A DNA stretch of 64,000 nt, from positions 104,606,021-104,670,020 of the forward strand of contig CM076991.1 of assembly GCA_039090855.1 (NCBI GenBank), written 5' to 3'. The position numbers and the translations under genes are program-made. This document shows, in pieces, positions 10,554 to 22,614 of the stretch. The stretch comes from Macrothele yani (lineage: Eukaryota; Arthropoda; Arachnida; Araneae; Macrothelidae). Position 1 is the stretch's first letter. Every line of letters starts with the position of its first letter. The notes beneath the pieces are model-generated. The model saw only the letters and a list, made by a program, of their open reading frames with translations, ran no database searches and was not told the origin of the DNA.

Positions 10554-10772
10554 ATTTTTTTTTGATTGGAGGTTTAACGACCACCGTGAGCAGCTCAATG
10601 GGCTATAAGCAGTCGCCCGTCCCTAATTTAGGGTCACTGGTCCCAGGGAAGGGATAGAGCCAGTGCCGTAAGACAAACACAACATCCATGCCTCGCCGGG
10701 ATTCGAACCCGGATCCCTTACGGACGAATGATCCGAGGTCAGCGCCTTAGACCACTGCGCCACCGGGGCGGC
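10554..10772 (-). mobile_element. SINE-A copy with a 13-bp target duplication
   Basis: On the minus strand it starts GCCGCCCCGGTGGCGCAG with A box TGGCGCAGTGG and B box GGTTCGAATCC, followed by a body (TCTTACGGCACTGGC, GACCCTAAATTAGGGACGG) and ends GGTGGTCGTTAAACCTCC plus an A-rich tail. The 13-bp AAAATACCGGTCG lies on both sides (10541-10553 and 10773-10785). This shows LINE-type retroposition and defines the complete SINE. Confidence 0.95.
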
Positions 10773-10785
10773 AAAATACCGGTCG

Positions 10786-11385
10786 TCTGCCAACTCTATC
10801 GGAAACAAAGTAATTTTGAGAGTACCTATATTTCATGAAGAAAGAGTTTGGTGAGTTATGATTTTATTTTGTCAGTCGTATAACGAAAAAGAGATAATTA
10901 GCTTAATTAAATAATTGGCAATGTAATCACAGCATGGGCATAGTCAGGGGAGGGGTTTGGAAGGGGTCAAACCCTCATCGAAACCCAAAAACAAAGATTT
11001 ATAACAGGTAATATTTATGGGAAATTACTTAACTTTTCTCCGAAAAACGCACACCCCCTCCCCGCCCCCAATCTAAGCTCGAGCCACAGCAAAAAAAAAA
11101 AATCCATACAATTCAAGTTACATCATGTGCAAAATATGATATAAACAATTATACTGTATTTTGATCTTCTCTTTTGATTTTATTACTTTTCTGAAAGTCC
11201 ACATGTAAAGATTCAGTAATTAATAGCAAAAATAATAACTACAATAATAATCGTAGTGTCTATGAGAGGGATGCTGCTGCTTGCGATCTTTTACCAAGCT
11301 ATCTATATCCGGTTGGATGACAGATAGTTTGAGATTAGATTAGCTTCCATAATTAAACTATTTCTTTTCTTGCTCTAATTTCAAC
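10786..11385. other. Interior of the hAT element, non-coding
   Basis: AT-rich with a C-rich patch near 11050-11070 and a short A run at 11092-11101. I see no surviving transposase domain. Confidence 0.3.
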
Positions 11386-11387
11386 TA

Positions 11388-12642
11388 TTGGGTTGTCGGA
11401 AAAGTCATGACGTATTTTAGCCAAAGATCAATCAATGATATAATGCCCGTTTTGTTCGATAACCTTTTGCCATCTTTCAGTGAGCTGCAGAATGCCTCGT
11501 TCATAGAAGGACCTGTCTTTCGTGGCGAAAAACTATACAAGGTGCTGATTTACAGCCTCATCTGAATTGAACGTTATACCACGCAAGGACAGTTGAAGAG
11601 AGCGAAAGAAGTAGAAGTCTGACAGTGCAAGGTCAGGCGAGTATGCTGGGTGTGGCAACACATCCCACCCAAGCTCCAATAATTTTTCCGTGGGCAATCA
11701 AACTTGTGTGTGGTCTCGCGTTGTCGTGATGGAACACAACACCTTTACGATGAACGATCTCTGGACGTTTCTGGATGATGAACTCGTTCAAACTGTCCAA
11801 TTGCCGAGAGTACACATTCGAATTGATTGTTTGGTTCCGTGGTAGAAGCTCGGAAAACACGGCACCTTTAAAATTCCACCACACTGAGACCAGAACCTTC
11901 CGTTGGTCAATGTCTGCTTTGGATGTCGTTTGAGGCGAAGCAGCACGTCGGGAAAAACACTGTTTGCGTAGCAAATTGTTGTACACAATCCACTTTTCGT
12001 CACCAGTTATCAGTCGCTTCAAAAAAGGATCGTTTCCCTCACGTTTAAAGAGCATATCGCAGATGTTTATACGCGCCGTCAATTGAGCTTCTTTGAGTTC
12101 ATGAGGTACCCACACATCGAGCTTGCTCACATATCCCAGCTTCTTCACGTAGTCGTGAACGTTTGCATGATGGATGTGCAATGTGTCTGCAATCTCTCGT
12201 GTGGTGTAACGTGGGTTTGACTCGATCAATGCCTTGATTTGGTCGTCATCAACCTTGGTTGGCCTCCCGGACCGAGGAGCATCGTTGAGGTCAAAATCAC
12301 CAGCACGGAATTTTGCGAACCACCGCTGGCACTGACGTTCTTGTAGAGCATTATCACCGTACACTTTACGCAACTTTTCACCAGCTTAAGGCGCGTTCTT
12401 CCCTTTACGCAAGTAAAACAGTATAATATGGCGAAAGTGCCCAGTTTGGTCTTCCATCTTCAACTTGATGTCAAATCTCCGCAAATCGACCAAACCGCTC
12501 ACTATTCCTTTTAGACTGCAGCTAGAACTGGCACCTGTCGAATGCCATAGCAATTACACAGCTGCGCAGACCTCTAGTACATCCAAAACCGCCCAACCGC
12601 CATCGGGTGCCAAAATACGTCATCACTTTTCCGACAACCCAA
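11388..12642 (-). mobile_element. mariner transposon (DD34D)
   Basis: A 1,255-bp element with ends TTGGGTTGTCGGAAAAGT at 11388 and ACTTTTCCGACAACCCAA ending at 12642, flanked by TA (11386-11387 and 12643-12644). Length and ends are typical of mariner. It is nested in the hAT element. Confidence 0.95.
11428..12457 (-). pseudogene. Mariner transposase, broken
   Basis: Starts at the ATG at 12457 (MEDQTGHFRHIILFYLRKGK). The first HTH contains WFAKFRAGDFDLNDAPRSGRP, the second TREIADTLHIHHANVHDYV. The linker WVPHEL is conserved and the catalytic domain shows ITGDEKWI (first Asp), VFHHDNARPHTS (second Asp) and, after a one-base frameshift near 11690, YSPDLALSD (third Asp, 34 residues after the second, the mariner spacing). 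Defects are a TAA near codon 26 (after RKGKNAP), the frameshift, and a TAG near the C terminus (after HLV). The longest intact piece is 246 codons. Length fits the usual 345 residues. Confidence 0.93.
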
Positions 12643-12920
12643 TATATCCGAAAATCCAAACTCACAGTTGTAAGGAAACTGAATGGCTCTATCTGATAGC
12701 TCTGGATATTCGGGTACAGCATGCACTCAAAATTTAAGAGGAGGGATTCTCACATTCTCCATTAATTTTTCTTTTGAAATTTCCTGCGGACCACTTTGAT
12801 AGACCAGCCGCGGACTACCAGTGGTGACCACACTTGAGAAACACTGGCGTAAAACGTGATGAAATAATGTTCTGCCATAGTTTAGCGAAATATAATGTGT
12901 TTCACTAGCTTTCGGCCCCC

Positions 12921-13614
12921 AAATTTCCCTTATAACTTGCAAACTAATGAACGTAATTCAGTGGAATTTCCCTTATAACTGGCAAACTAATGAACGTAAT
13001 TCAGAGAAATTTCCCTTATAACTTGCAAACTAATGAACGTAATTCAGTGGAATTTCCCTTATAACTTGTAAACTAATGATCGTAATTCAGTGAAATTTCC
13101 CTTATAACTGGCAAACTAATGAACGTAATTCAGTGAAATTTTCCCTTATAACTTGCAAACTAATGAACGTAATTCATTGAAATTTACCTTATAAATTGCA
13201 AACTAATAGACGTAATTCAGTGAAATTTCCCTTATAACTGGCAAACTAATGAACGTAATTCAGTGAAATTTCCCTTATAACTTGCAAACTAATGAAAGTA
13301 ATTCAGTGAAATTTCCCTTATAACTTGCAAACTAATGAACGTAATTCAGTGAAATTTCCCTTATAACTGGCAAACTAATGAACGTAATTCAGTGAAATTT
13401 CCCTTATAACTTGCAAATTAATGAACGTAATTCAGTGAAATTTCTCTTATAACTTGCAAACTAATGGACGTAATTCAGTGAAATTTCCCTTATAACTTGC
13501 AAACTAATGAACGTAATTCAGTGAAATTTCCCTTATAACTTGCAAACTAATGAACGTAATTCAGTGAAATTTTCCCTTATAACTTGCAAACTAATGAACG
13601 TAATTCAGTGAAAT
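12921..13614. repeat. 43-bp satellite, about 16 copies
   Basis: The unit reads AATTTCCCTTATAACTTGC, AAACTAATGAACGTAATTC, AGTGA. The period is 43 bases with single-base indels in a few units. The main variants are ACTTGC versus ACTGGC. It lies between the hAT element and a dead transposase and has no coding potential. Confidence 0.95.
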
Positions 13615-13629
13615 CTGACACGGACCTAC

Positions 13630-15010
13630 CTTGGTGTATGTGAAGCATGATGATCTCAGAGAAACTGTTGAAAGTGGTCGCCATCAGCATCAAGGCATGC
13701 CTGCACACGCCTCTTCATGTTACGGAAAGTATTCACCAACACATCGGGAGTCACAGCCTCAATTTCCCGGCGAATGTTTTTCTGCAGTTCCATGAGAGTC
13801 AGTGGCTTGTTGCGATGGACTTTACCCTTTCAGCACGCCTCATACACCGAGAAAAACGTTTTGTTAATTCAACAAAAATTTTGTTGATTTTTTTTTGTTG
13901 AATCAACAAAAAAGTTTTCGATATACAGTCAACAAACTTTTTTGTTGAATTTGCAAAATTATTTTGTTGAAAATTATTGTTGATTTAACAAAATTTATTG
14001 TTATCACGACAAAACGTTTTGTTCATTTAACAAAATGATTAGGTCGATTTTGGGAATTTGTTTGATCCAACAAAACATATTGTTATCGCGACAAAACGTT
14101 TCGTTGGATCAAACAAATTCCCAAAATTGACCTAATCATTTTGTTAAATGAACAAAATGTTTTGTCGTGATAACACTAAATTTTGTTAAATCAACAATAA
14201 TTTTCAACAAAATAATTTTGCAAATTCAACAACATTTTTTTTGACTGTATATCGACAAATTTTTTGTTAAATTAACAAAACATTTTTCTCTGTGTAGGAA
14301 GAAATACGTTTTGGTAAAATCAGGCAACCTTGGTGCCCAAAGTTTCTTTGAAAGGACACGATCTTCAAAAAAGGAAACAATTTCAACCATGCCTGACATT
14401 GGAGCTGTGGCAGGTGGCGCCATCCTGCTGAAAATAGCGAGCAAGGAGTTCCACGTCGTCCAACTGATTCACAAACTCATGGAAGATTTCCATGTAGACT
14501 GCGGTATCCACCGTTGTATGGAAGAAGATTGAGCCAATTAATGCGGCGTCGCAACAGAGCACACACACCACACCCCAATGTTTTCGTCATGAAGAGGCGT
14601 CTCATGAACGGTGTTAGGGTTCTCACTATCCCAAGTACGGCTATTCTGGGAATTGACGTGCCCACTTAGGGGGAACCACGCCTCCTCGGAGAACCTCATG
14701 TAGTCCAGTACTCACGGCTGTACACTGACAAACTGCTGGAACAAATTACATCCATTCAGTCTCTTCTGTTCCCCGGGAGGTTTCAATTCTTGCACAGCGG
14801 TAACTTGATATGCATGTAGCTTTGCTTTCTTGCAGCTCGTTGACATGTGCTTGTAGAAACCACCATCGCCAGCGACAGTTTACGCAAGGACTTCTGTGGG
14901 GAGGCCAGCAGTCTGTTTTTGACCAGGGCTTAGTAACAAGGGTGTTCCTGGTCGTTGAAGTGATCTTCCCTGCGCCGCTCAGTGACGTCACGGGGATGCA
15001 TGTCACTTGT
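13630..15010 (-). pseudogene. DUF4817-family transposase relic, split by a MITE
   Basis: On the minus strand, in several frames, the order is: a linker helix (KSLRKLSLA, then a LHAYQVTAV-like block, about 14.75-14.95 kb), ENPNTVHETPLHDEN and GVWCVL (about 14.55-14.65 kb), YFQQDGATCHSS carrying the second catalytic Asp (about 14.4 kb), the palindromic MITE, then MELQKNIRREIE and NMKRRVQACLDADGDHFQQ (13.66-13.8 kb) as the C terminus. Multiple frameshifts and stops are present. I could not find the terminal inverted repeats. The N-terminal domain is absent here, but a fragment of the same kind lies at 17590-17906. Confidence 0.75.
13845..14294. mobile_element. Palindromic Tc1/mariner-type MITE, copy 1
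   Basis: A 450-bp element starting CACCGAGAAAAACGTTTTGT and ending with its near-complement ACATTTTTCTCTGTG, with TA on both sides (13843-13844, 14295-14296). The two halves are complementary over almost their whole length, so one strand could fold into a hairpin of about 200 bp. The units ACAAAACGTTTTGT and GTTATCACGAC recur. It interrupts the transposase relic. Confidence 0.93.
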
Positions 15011-15149
15011 CAGTGCGCGATGTAAAGCGCTCGGTGAATGCTGTTAACCTACGTTTGTTGCATTCGCATTAGTTATCTGCTGTTTATTTCGTTGTATTTC
15101 TGACAACGAATTGTTTTACTTAATTTCTTTAGTACATCGTTTTCGTACA

Positions 15150-15372
15150 ATGGCTTCCGGCGTTTTTGCTACGTGACGAAATACCTGCAGGAATACGAAA
15201 GGGAGAAACATAATTTATCACTGTTCCCCTCGAAACGACCCAGTTGTTACAAAAAACTGGGTAACAGGTATTGCAGAGCAGATTCTTTTAATTTTAAAAA
15301 TGCCAGGATTTGCAGTGAGCACTTTTTAAATAGTAAGTACGACGATGATATGATGAATCGCTTGCTTGGTTA
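15150..15372 (+). pseudogene. THAP-like zinc finger remnant
   Basis: A frame reads CYVTKYLQEYEREKHN, then LSLFPSKRPSCYKKLGNRYC, RADSFNFKNARICSEHFL. The FP pair, the lysine-rich helix and the closing RICSEHF agree with the THAP domain (C2CH), a DNA-binding module of P-element-type transposases and related host proteins. The second cysteine of the first pair is not evident and the start needs a frameshift from the nearby ATG at 15150. The following 500 bp are lysine-rich in translation but broken. Confidence 0.5.
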
Positions 15373-16012
15373 ACCAATGAAAAATATATTAAAATCGTCG
15401 GCTATATCAACAGTCAATTTACCGAGATCAAACGTTGAAAATGTCACTGCAAGAGGTGAGAGATAAAGAAAGAGAAAAATACTGCATGATGCTTTTGATA
15501 AGACTTAAAAACCTTAGTCCCAAAAAAGGTCTTTTGAAGAAAAGGTGACCCCAATTCAACTTGCATCAGATGAAGAGACAATTTTCTGCGGGAAATGTGA
15601 TATGTTCCAAAAAAAAAAAAAAAAAAGTTAATTTTTTAATTGACAAATTGTCAATAACGGAAAAAGAGCTAAACTTTTTGTAAACAGGAAAAAAAAAAAG
15701 GATATTTTAAAGAGCTTTTTTAGCAAAGCCAGAAGATGGAATCGTTTGCGCCGGCTTTTATTGAAACAAATTAGAGAACTCATAATTAAGATAAAAAGAC
15801 AAAAAACGAAAAATCAAAAATTGAAAAAAAAAATGACAAATGCTTTCGAAACATACTTACAAAAACATAGGTAACCTCTCTTGTAGAGGGTAGAAGTAGA
15901 ATTAAATGGACACTTGAATATCCGAAACGTTTCACAAAAATTACAGAAGCCGAGGTTTTGTTATTAACAAAAAAGCATTATTTTTGAGCTTGATGGAAGT
16001 AATACACATATA
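15373..16012. other. A-rich remnant following the THAP-like segment
   Basis: Several A runs (15608-15626, 15689-15699) and short lysine-rich frames such as LLLKQIRELIIKIKRQK that could be a decayed coiled coil. No complete frame and no catalytic motif. Confidence 0.35.
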
Positions 16013-16014
16013 TA

Positions 16015-17415
16015 CACTGACGGAAAAAAAAATCCCAACACCAAGAAAAATTAGTTGTAGAGGAATGAAATGGCGGCAATACATTTGTATAGGTAACATA
16101 TTTAATCGATTAAGGTTTCAAGATCACAGCTTAATGTAAGCGCGAGAAGAGCCATTTTAAATGTGAAATGCTGGTACATTAATAACCGGTGTAACCGCCA
16201 GAATGTTGAATGCAAGCACGCAAACGTTCATGCATTGTGTCGTACAGGTGCTGGATGTCAGTTTGTGGAATGGTGTTCCATGCCTGTTGCGCTTGGTCGG
16301 TCAATACAGGGACGGTTAATGCTGGTTGGGGGTGACGCTGGAGTTGTCGTCCAATGATGTCCCATATGTGCTCGATTGATGAAAGATCTGGTGATCTAGC
16401 AGGCCACGGCAACATGTCGACACTCTGTAGAGCATGTTGGGTTACAACAGCGGTGTGAGGGCGAGCGTTATCCTGTTGGAAAACACCCACTGGAATGCTG
16501 TTCATGAATGGCAGCACAACAGGTTGAATCACCAGACCGACGGACAACTGTGCCGTCAGGGTGCGTGGGATAACTACAAGAGTGCTCCTGCTGTCATAGG
16601 GAATTGCTCCACAGACCGTAACCGCAGACAGGTTGGTTGCAGGCGCTCACCTGGCCTCCTTCTAACCAACACACGGCCATCACTGGCACCCAGGCAGAAC
16701 CGGCTTTCATCAGAAAACACAACAGATCTCCACTCCGTCCTCCAATGAGCTCCAGTTTGACACCACTGACGTCGCAAACGGCAGTGGTTTGGAGTAAGTG
16801 GAATGCACGCTACAGGGCGTCTGTCTCGGAGCTGTCCTTCAAGTAACCGATTTGTAACAGTTCGTTGTGTCACTGTGGTGGCAACTGCAGCTCGAATTGC
16901 TGCCGCAGACGCGGAACGATGCGCCACGACCATACGCCGTACACGGCGGTCTTCCATCTCAGTAGTGCAGCGTGGCTGGCCGGAACCCGGTCTTCTTGAG
17001 GCAGTACCTTCTCTTGACTACCGCTGCCAACAATCATGCACAGTGGCTACATTCCTGCCAAGTCGTTCTGCAGTATTGCGGAATGAAAATCCACCTTCTC
17101 GTAGCTCTATTACACGACCTCGTTCAAACTCCGTGAGCTCTTGATAATGGCTTCTTCGTCTTCTTAAAGGCATTCTTGACTAACATCAACACACTACGTC
17201 GAATCTCAACAATAACTAACGCTTACGAACGTTACAGCGCGTATTTACAGCAAACCTGCTTTGCATGTTCCGAGGGGCGCTACTAGTGCCACACGTATGC
17301 TCCGAGCGCGAAGTTTGCATAGACGTCATCTTACAGATGTACTCTCACCGCCTACCAACTTTCGTTTATCTAACACAACCCCTTCTTGGTGTTGGGATTT
17401 TTTTTTCCGTCAGTG
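16015..17415 (-). mobile_element. Tc1-like transposon, family B copy 2
   Basis: A 1,401-bp element with CACTGACGGAAAAAAAAA at 16015 and TTTTTTTTCCGTCAGTG ending at 17415, flanked by TA (16013-16014 and 17416-17417). It matches the 2199-3624 copy almost throughout. Confidence 0.95.
16179..17173 (-). pseudogene. Tc1-like transposase, family B, frameshifted
   Basis: Same protein as at 2362-3384, from ATG 17173. A stop lies in the N-terminal region (after TVHDCWQR) and there is a deletion of about 30 bp near 16600-16625 relative to copy 1, which shifts the frame just after CLRLR. The catalytic residues FSDESRF, FQQDNARPHT and LSSIEHIWD remain, and the C terminus is complete to GGYTGY and its stop at 16179. 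The defects differ from those of copy 1, so the two copies decayed independently. Confidence 0.9.
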
Positions 17416-17589
17416 TATAAAAGAGGAAACTATCAATGATAAATTCTGCTTCACTCCTTTTGTTCGTTTAAATCATTTCACCATTTTGTTTCATATTCGG
17501 CAACTCTGTAGTTGTGTTTATCATCAGAGTTCCCCGCACAGAGCAAAGCAAACGCGATACCTAACACTCGGCGATGCATACCAACTACG

Positions 17590-17906
17590 TCACCAGCCGC
17601 AACTTCCGGGGACAACTGAAATCTGCCGTATGAACCAGCCCTTGTATCTAGAGCCCAGGTTTTTGACTTCCTGTCCTGTGGCTTCTGACAGTTTCAGACG
17701 TCCTCCTTCGTGGACATCCAAAAATGTTCCCGCGGTTTCCAATTTCTTCACCAGATACTGAATTGAGGATTTTGCCTGTGATTTCCGAACTTTAAACTCC
17801 GCAATAAATTGTCTTTGGCACTCCTTTATCGACGCAGTTTTCCAGTACGTGCGGACAGTAAACACGCGCTGTGTACCGGTTCATACTGTAATTGCTCGTA
17901 ACATAA
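17590..17906 (-). pseudogene. DUF4817 N-terminal domain fragment
   Basis: The minus strand encodes RVFTVRTYWKTASIKECQ, RQFIAEFKVRKSQAK, SSIQYLVKKLETAGTFLDV, then GGRLKLSEATGQEV. This is the N-terminal helix-turn-helix of the transposase group seen at 4.9-8.1 and 13.6-15.0 kb. Homology stops near 17640 and no catalytic domain follows. It may be the detached N terminus of the 13.6-15.0 kb relic, separated by later insertions and deletions, or a separate insertion. Confidence 0.65.
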
Positions 17907-18368
17907 AGGCACGATGACTGTTGACTATCCCGTAACAACAGCACAGTCAAATGCGTCACACCAACTGCCGAGGACAACGAACACGCAATCAGGCTTCACT
18001 GTGAAGGTGTGCATTCAGGGACTTTTCTTTACAAAGTTATTGTGGTCCTTTATACATACAGACCAATAGACGAATCTCTGCGGAAAATATTCAACAGAGT
18101 CCCCTTCTTCTCCATAAGTCTCCCGATCAGGTAGGAAACTGCAGCAGTGTGTCTGTTCGTCCAGGTATGAAAAGGCTGATTTACACATGGCAACTGCACC
18201 GCAGAATGATGGACACTTTAATCTCTCGCACTGCATCACAAGATGGAAAATATATGCATTAACAGATCCACCAAAGCAGGTGCGGTGCTTAATGTCAAAA
18301 CGGTTAAAATAGACTGGAGTTATACCATGCCTTGATGCTGCAGAGGAATCGGAGGAGGACTGGGAACC
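17907..18368. other. Unassigned stretch
   Basis: I see no repeat copy, domain or RNA. Short minus-strand frames of 61-74 codons lack recognisable motifs. Confidence 0.25.
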
Positions 18369-21300
18369 TTCATTTTGAGTTGTTTGTTTGTGTTATTTAA
18401 AATTATGCTGTAATTTTTAGTGAATTATATTGTAATTATTAGTGAATTATGTTGTAATTTTTAGTGAATTATGTTGTAATTATTAGTGAATTAGGAATTA
18501 TGTTGTAATTTTAGTGAATTATGTTGTAATTATTAGTGAATTAGGAATTATGTTGTAATTTTTAGTGAATTATGTTGTAATTTTTAAGTGAATTATGTTA
18601 TAATTATTAGTGAATTAGGAATTATGTTGTAATTTTTAGTGAATTATGTTGTAATTATTAGTGAATTAGGAATTATATTGTAATTTTTAGTGAATTATGT
18701 TGTAATTATTAGTGAATTATGTTGTAATTTTTAGTGAATTATGTTGCAATTTTTAGTGAATTATGTTGTAATTATTAGTGAATTATGTTGTAATTTTTAG
18801 TGAATTATGTTGTAATTATTACTGAATTAGGAATTATGTTGTAATTTTTAGTGAATTATGTTGTAATTATTAGTGAATTAGGAATTATGTTGTAATTTTT
18901 AGTGAATTATGTTGTAATTTTTAGTGAATTATGTTGTAATTATTAGTGAATTATGTTGTAATTTTTAGTGAATTATGTTGTAATTATTAGTGAATTATGT
19001 TGTAATTTTTAGTGAATTATGTTGTAATTATTAGTGAATTATGTTGTAATTTTCAGTGGATTATGTTGTAATTTTTAGTGAATTATGTTGTAACTTTTAG
19101 TGAATTATGTTGCAATTTTTTGTGAATTATATTGTGATTTTTAGTGAAATATGTTGTAATTTTTAGTAAATTATGTTGTAATTATTAGTGAATTATATTG
19201 TGATTTTTAGTGAATTATGTTGTAATTATTAGTGAATTATGTTGTAATTTTTAGTGAATTATGTTGTAATTATTAGTGAATCATGTTGTAATTTTTAGTG
19301 AAATATGTTGTAATTATTAGTGAATTATGTTGTAATTATTAGTGAATTATGTTGTAATTTTTAGTGAATTATGTTGTAATTATTAGTGAATTATGTTGTA
19401 ATTTTTAGTGAATTATGTTGTAATTATTACTGAATTAGGAATTATGTTGTAATTTTCAGTGAATTATGTTGTAATTTTTAGTGAATTACGTTGTAATTAT
19501 TAGTGAATTATATTGTAATTTTTAGTGAATTATGTTGTAATTACTTGTAAATTATGTTGTAATTTTTAGTGAACTATATTGTGATTTTTAGTGAATTATG
19601 TTATAATTATTAGTGAATTATGTTGTAATTTTTAGTGAATTATGTTGTAATATTTAGTGAAATATGTTGTAATTTTTAGTTAATTATGTTGTAATTTTTA
19701 GTGAATTATGTTGTAATTATTAGTGAATTATGTTGTAATTTTTAGTGAATTATGTTGTAATTATTAGTGAATTATGTTGTAATTTTTAGTGAATTATGTT
19801 GTAATTATTAGTGAATTATGTTGTAATTTTCAGTGAATTATGTTGTAATTTTTAGTGAATTATGTTGTAACTTTTAGTGAATTATGTTGCAATTTTTTGT
19901 GAATTATATTGTGATTTTTAGTGAAATATGTTGTAATTTTTAGTGAATTATGTTGTAATTTTTAGTGAATTAGGAATTATGTTGTAATTTTCAGTGAATT
20001 ATGTTGTAATTATTGGTGAATTATGTTGTAATTTTTAGTGAATTACGTTGTAAATTTTAGTGAATTATGTTGTAATTATTAGTGAATTATATTGTAATTT
20101 TTAGTGAATTATGTTGTAATTACTAGTAAATTATGTTGTAATTTTTAGTGAACTATATTGTGATTTTTAGTGAATTATGTTATAATTATTAGTGAATTAT
20201 GTTGTAATTTTTAGTGAATTATGTTGTAATATTTAGTGAAATATGTTGTAATTTTTAGTTAATTATGTTGTAATTTTTAGTGAATTATGTTGTAATTATT
20301 AGTGAATTATGTTGTAATTTTTAGTGAATTATGTTGTAATTATTAGTGAATTATGTTGTAATTATTAGTGAATTATGTTGTAATTTTCAGTGAATTATGT
20401 TGTAATTTTCAGTGAATTAGGTTGTAATTTTTAGTGAATTATGTTGTAACTTTTAGTGAATTATGTTGCAATTTTTTTGAATTATATTGTGATTTTTAGT
20501 GAAATATGTTGTAATTTTTAGTGAATTATGTTGTAATTTTTAGTAAATTATGTTGTAATTATTAGTGAATTATATTGTGATTTTTAGTGAATTATGTTGT
20601 AATTATTAGTGAATTATGTTGTAATTTTTAGTAAATTATGTTGTAATTATTAGTGAATCATGTTGTAATTTTTAGTGAAATATGTTGTAATTATTAGTGA
20701 ATTATGTTGTAATTTTTAGTGAAATATGTTGTAATATTTAGTGAATTATGTTGTAATTTTTAGTGAATTATGTAGTAATATTTAGTGAATTATGTTGTAA
20801 TTTTTAGTGAATTGTGTAGTAATATTTAGTGAAATATGTTGTAATTATTAGTGAACTATGTTGTAATTTTTAGTGAATTATGTTGTAATTATTAGTGAAT
20901 TAGGAATTATGTTGTAATTTTTAGTGAATTATGTTGTAATTATTAGTGAATTAGGAATTATATTGTAATTTTCAGTGAATTATGTTGTAATTATTAGTGA
21001 ATTATGTTGTAATTTTTAGTGAATTATGTTGTAATTTTTAGAGAATTATGTTGTAATTATTAGTGAATTATGTTGTAATTATTAGTGAATTATGTTGTAA
21101 TTTTTAGTGAATTATGTTGTAATTATTACTGAATTAGGAATTATGTTGTAATTTTCAGTGAATTATGTTGTAATTATTAGTGAATTATGTTGTAATTTTT
21201 AGTGAATTACGTTGTAATTTTTAGTGAATTATGTTGTAATTATTAGTGAATTATATTGTAATTTTTAGTGAATTATGTTGTAATTACTTGTAAATTATGT

Positions 21301-22614
21301 TGTAATTTTTAGTGAACTATATTGTGATTTTTAGTGAATTATGTTATAATTATTAGTGAATTATGTTGTAATTTTCAGTGAATTATGTTGTAATTATTAG
21401 TGAAATATGTTGTAATTTTTAGTTAATTATGTTGTAATTTTTAGTGAATTATGTTGTAATTATTAGTGAATTATGTTGTAATTTTTAGTGAATTATGTTG
21501 TAATTATTAGTGAATTATGTTGTAATTTTTAGTGAATTATGTTGTAATTATTAGTGAATTATGTTGTAATTTTCAGTGAATTATGTTGTAATTTTTAGTG
21601 AATTATGTTGTAACTTTTAGTGAATTATGTTGCAATTTTTTTGTGAATAATATTGTGATGTTTAGTGAAATATGTTGTAATTTTTAGTGAATTATGTTGT
21701 AATTTTTAGTAAATTATGTTGTAATTATTAGTGAATTATATTGTGATTTTTAGTGAATTATGTTGTAATTATTAGTGAATTATGTTGTAATTTTTAGTGA
21801 ATTATGTTGTAATTATTAGTGAATCATGTTGTAATTTTTAGTGAATTATGTTGTAATTATTAGTGAATCATGTTGTAATTTTTAGTGAATTATGTTGTGA
21901 TTTTTAGTGAATTATGTTGTAATTATTAGTGAATTATGTTGTAATTATTAGTGAATTATGTTGTAAATTTTAGTGAATTATGTTGTAATTTTTAGTGAAT
22001 TATGTTGTAATTATTTTTTGAATTATGTTGTACTTATTAGTGAATTATGTTGTAATTTTTAGTGAATTATGTTGTGATTTTTAGTGAATTATGTTGTAAT
22101 TATTAGTGAATTATGTTGTAATTATTAGTGAATTATGTTGTAATTATTAGTGAATTATGTTGTAATTTTTAGTGAATTATGTTGTGATTTTTAGTGAATT
22201 ATGTTGTGATTTTAGTGAATTATGTTGTATTTATTAGTGAATTATGTTGTAATTATTAGTGAATTATGTTGTAATTTTTAGTGAATTATGTTGTAATTAT
22301 TAGTGAATTATGTTGTAATTTTTAGTGAATTATGTTGTGATTTTTAGTGAATTATGTTGTAATTATTAGTGAATTAGGTTGTAATTTTTAGTGAATTATG
22401 TTGTGATTTTTAGTGAATTATGTTGTAATTATTAGTGAATTATGGTGTTATTATTAGTGAATTATGTTGTAATTATTAGTGAATTATGTTGTAATTTTTA
22501 GTGAATTATGTTGTGATTTTTAGTGAATTATGTTGTAATTATTAGTGAATTATGGTGTTATTATTAGTGAATTATGTTGTAATTTGTAGTGAATTGTGTT
22601 GTAATTTTTAGTGA
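18369..22614. repeat. 4.2-kb AT-rich satellite of 22-bp units
   Basis: The unit is TTATGTTGTAATTTTTAGTG plus AA; a second form has TTATTAG in place of TTTTTAG. About 190 units. A longer variant adds AGGAATT (29 bp). Rare marker units (GTTGCAATTTTTTGTGAATT followed by ATTGTGATTTTTAGTG) recur at about 19113, 19890, 20469 and 21633, showing larger block duplications. There is no coding potential. Confidence 0.97.

Larger units (their letters stand above)
10140..12846. mobile_element. hAT-like DNA transposon carrying nested SINE-A and mariner
   Basis: The left end CAGTGTTTCTCAAACTTTGA (10140) is mirrored by CACACTTGAGAAACACTG ending at 12846. Just inside, GGACCACTTT and CGCGGACC recur on both sides. 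Flanks TTGTAAAA and GCGTAAAA agree at six of eight positions, fitting a mutated 8-bp hAT target duplication. Removing the SINE (10554-10772) and mariner (11388-12642) leaves about 1.2 kb with no recognisable transposase, so this copy is non-autonomous or internally deleted. Confidence 0.7.

Noticed and set aside
10700..10772. tRNA gene
   Set aside because: It is the tRNA-like head of SINE-A: followed by a SINE body and A tail and bounded by a 13-bp target duplication.
18369..22614. Telomeric repeat
   Set aside because: The 22-bp AT-rich unit is unlike any telomere motif such as TTAGG, and the array is internal.
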